NCBI GenBank assembly: GCA_029210625.1
Contig: JARGFU010000016.1
Coordinates: 1-64,000 of the forward strand
DNA from: Deltaproteobacteria bacterium
Lineage (GTDB): Bacteria > Myxococcota > Myxococcia > SLRQ01
DNA length: 64,000 nucleotides
Direction: 5' to 3'
Made by a program: the position numbers and the translations under genes. Below the pieces are notes generated by a model, which saw only the letters and a program-made list of their open reading frames with translations, had not been told where the DNA came from and made no database searches. This document shows positions 62,312-64,000 of the stretch, piece by piece (position 1 is the first letter of the stretch; the number at the start of each line of letters is the position of its first letter).

Positions 62312-63769
62312 GTGGCCGTCGTCGACGCGCAGAGGGGCGCACTGCAGCTCTCCCGCTATGAGGCGGTGAAGCTCGCCTTCCACCGCTGGCTCCACCGGCC
62401 CACGACCGACCTGCTGGTGGCGGTGCTGATCCTGGTCTCGGTGGTGCTCATCGTCCTGGAGACCGTGGAGGGGCGCGACAGCCCCCTGCGGGTCACCCTC
62501 GAGGAGCTCTCCGACCTCATCACCTGGGCCTTCATCGTCGAGCTCTCCCTGCGCTTCTGGGTCGCGCCGAAGAAGTCGGTCTACTTCCGGCGCTACTGGA
62601 TCGACCTCCTCTCGGTCCTGCCGGTCATCCGGCCCCTGCGCCTCTTGCGGGTGCTGCGCCTGCTGCGCCTCTTCCGGCTCGGCCTGATCCTCAACCGCCG
62701 CTTCTCGCTCCTGCGCGGCGCCATCTCCGGGGCCACCACCGAGCTGATGCTCCTCGGGACGGTCACGACGGTGCTGGTCCTGGCCGGCGCGATCACCCTC
62801 TATCTGGCCGAGCGGACGGTGGGGACGGGCTTCGCGAGCCTGCCCCAGGCCACCTGGTTCTCGATCTACTCCCTCATCGCCGGCGAGCCGGTGGGCGGTG
62901 AGCCGGTCACCCTGCTGGGCCGCGTGATCACCCTGACCCTGATGCTCGGCGGGCTGACGGTCTTCGGCATGTTCGTCGGCACGATCTCGGCGACCATGGT
63001 CGGCCGGCTCTCCCAGCGCATGGAGGTGAACCCCATGGACGTGGACGATCTCTCCGGACACATCATCATCTGCGGCTGGAACCACGCCGGACCCCTCGTC
63101 GTCGAGGAGATGATGGTGGGGGAGGGGGCCGAGGACCTCCCGGTGGTGATCATCACCGAGGCCGAGGGCCTGCCCGAGGACCTCCCCCTCGACCGGCTGC
63201 GGCGCGAGCTGCTCTACCACGTCTCCGGGGACTACACCCGGGTGGAGGTCCTGGAGCAGGCCGCCGTCTCCCGGGCCTCCAAGGCCATCCTCCTCTCCGA
63301 CAAGACCCAGCCCCGCTCGGACCAGGATCGGGATGCCCGCACGGTGCTGGCGGCGCTGACCGTCGAGCGCCTCTGCCCGGGGATCTTCACCTGCGCGGAG
63401 CTGCGCAGCCGGCAGAACGAGGGCCTGCTGCGCCGCTCCGGGGTCGAGGAGATCGTGATCGCCGACGAGTACAGCGGCTTCATCCTCGGCTCGGTGGGGC
63501 GCACCTCGGGGCTGGTGGCCACCTTCGACGAGATCCTCTCGGCGCGCTACGGCAACGCCTTCCACAAGGTGACGGTGGGGGAGGCGCAGGCCGGCCAGAG
63601 CATCGGTGACCTGCACCGCTCCCTGAAGAAGGAGCACGACGCGGTGCTCGTCTCCCTCGAGCGGATGGAGGCGGGCTCACCGAAGGTCACGGTGAACCCC
63701 CCCTCGGAGCTCGTGGTGAACGCGGGCGACGCCCTGGTGGTCATCGCCCGGCGCCCGGTGAAGCTCTAG
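62312..63769 (+). CDS. Voltage-sensor-like ion channel with RCK/TrkA-N domain, atypical filter
   Basis: 485 aa from GTG 62312 (GTG 62366 is the alternative; no good ribosome site for either). S1-S4 are seen from ~15 to ~125; S4 has Arg at every third place (RPLRLLRVLRLLRLFRLG). S5-pore-S6 follow. The pore loop reads WFSIYSLIAGEPVGGEP, not TVGYG, so K+ selectivity is not assured. From ~250 an RCK Rossmann fold (HIIICGWNHAGPLVVEEM) and a TrkA-C-like end (VNPPSELVVNAGDALVVIAR). Inner-membrane ion channel gated by ligand or voltage. Confidence 0.8.
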   Translation: MAVVDAQRGALQLSRYEAVKLAFHRWLHRPTTDLLVAVLILVSVVLIVLETVEGRDSPLRVTLEELSDLITWAFIVELSLRFWVAPKKSVYFRRYWIDLLSVLPVIRPLRLLRVLRLLRLFRLGLILNRRFSLLRGAISGATTELMLLGTVTTVLVLAGAITLYLAERTVGTGFASLPQATWFSIYSLIAGEPVGGEPVTLLGRVITLTLMLGGLTVFGMFVGTISATMVGRLSQRMEVNPMDVDDLSGHIIICGWNHAGPLVVEEMMVGEGAEDLPVVIITEAEGLPEDLPLDRLRRELLYHVSGDYTRVEVLEQAAVSRASKAILLSDKTQPRSDQDRDARTVLAALTVERLCPGIFTCAELRSRQNEGLLRRSGVEEIVIADEYSGFILGSVGRTSGLVATFDEILSARYGNAFHKVTVGEAQAGQSIGDLHRSLKKEHDAVLVSLERMEAGSPKVTVNPPSELVVNAGDALVVIARRPVKL

Positions 63770-64000
63770 CTAGCCTCGCAGCAGGTCGTTCCCCTCGCGC
63801 TGGAGCTCGAGGGTGCGCTGCACGTAGTCCCGCCCGCGATCGACCCACTCGCGGTCGACCTTCAGGGCGTCGGCGACCGCCAGGATGGCCTTGACCTCGG
63901 CCTCGTGGAGGTTGTTGTCGGCCAGGGCCACGCCCATCATCTCCAGGAGGAGGGAGTGCCGGGCCACCGGGGTGTCGAAGCGGTCGAGGAGGGCCTCGAC
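63770..64000 (-). CDS. TerB-like protein, partial (5' end outside window)
   Basis: Only the last 76 codons are in view; the start lies beyond the right edge. The visible part, LLEMMGVALADNNLHEAEVK, AILAVADALKVDREWVDRGR, resembles the TerB/DUF533 helical domain, where an acidic D/E motif pattern (ADNNLHEAE) repeats. Function cannot be given from the fragment. It converges on the channel gene with no gap between the stops. Confidence 0.6.
   Translation of the reverse strand, partial: VEALLDRFDTPVARHSLLLEMMGVALADNNLHEAEVKAILAVADALKVDREWVDRGRDYVQRTLELQREGNDLLRG

Overview
The window is very GC-rich and gene-dense. It reads as the chromosome of a Myxococcota-type (former deltaproteobacterial) bacterium. 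The evidence is two proteins with MYXO-CTERM-like tails, many small-domain lipoproteins, a Ser/Thr kinase with PEGA repeats, a REC-DUF4388-TPR protein, a FusA2-type EF-G paralogue, a bacterial XPB helicase pair and a deltaproteobacterial pilin-like protein. No genus can be named from the sequence alone. I saw no rRNA, tRNA, CRISPR array, integrase or transposase.

Layout. 1-15,557 holds two tandem paralogous surface lipoprotein genes on the minus strand: one cut by the window edge and one of about 4,440 codons built from roughly 30 Ig-like units. 15,621-19,155 has an ECF sigma/anti-sigma pair, a membrane-anchored YqgE/AlgH-like protein, an L,D-transpeptidase and a 50-aa membrane peptide. 19,207-28,046 holds mostly exported proteins: a GH31 glycosidase lipoprotein, a staphylococcal-nuclease-like protein, a thrombospondin-3-repeat lipoprotein, a zinc-ribbon/pilin fusion with an amber codon, a helix-hairpin-helix lipoprotein and a TolB-N-like protein. 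28,211-33,626 encodes EF-G2 and the XPB helicase with its partner. 33,666-41,178 has a frameshifted lipoprotein, a TPR lipoprotein, an HSDL2-like reductase, a PEGA kinase with a secreted neighbour, and a molybdopterin oxidoreductase.

41,175-44,799 is a divergent pair of overlapping operons: DUF2330-like plus molybdoenzyme leftward, and thioesterase, orphan DNA methyltransferase and alkylbase glycosylase rightward. 44,796-47,756 is the TldE/TldD protease pair, followed by an intergenic region with a strong small-RNA candidate. 48,167-54,108 holds a coiled-coil protein and an ileS-lspA-lspA-lgt run, the last two steps of which mature the lipoproteins abundant in this window. 54,159-60,750 has the REC-DUF4388 protein, a FabG-like reductase and a complete sdhCAB operon. 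60,867-64,000 has a tiny secreted peptide, CoaC, DUF523, a voltage-sensor/RCK channel and the edge of a TerB-like gene.

The most unusual points are: the giant lipoprotein with 22 consecutive two-cysteine Ig-like units, a three-unit rhythm and a 1.69-kb super-repeat; the mosaic tandem duplication of its head; the in-frame amber codon at a normally conserved Trp in the pilin-like gene; the roughly 100-nt RNA candidate upstream of tldD; and the G8-tract frameshift in a lipoprotein gene.
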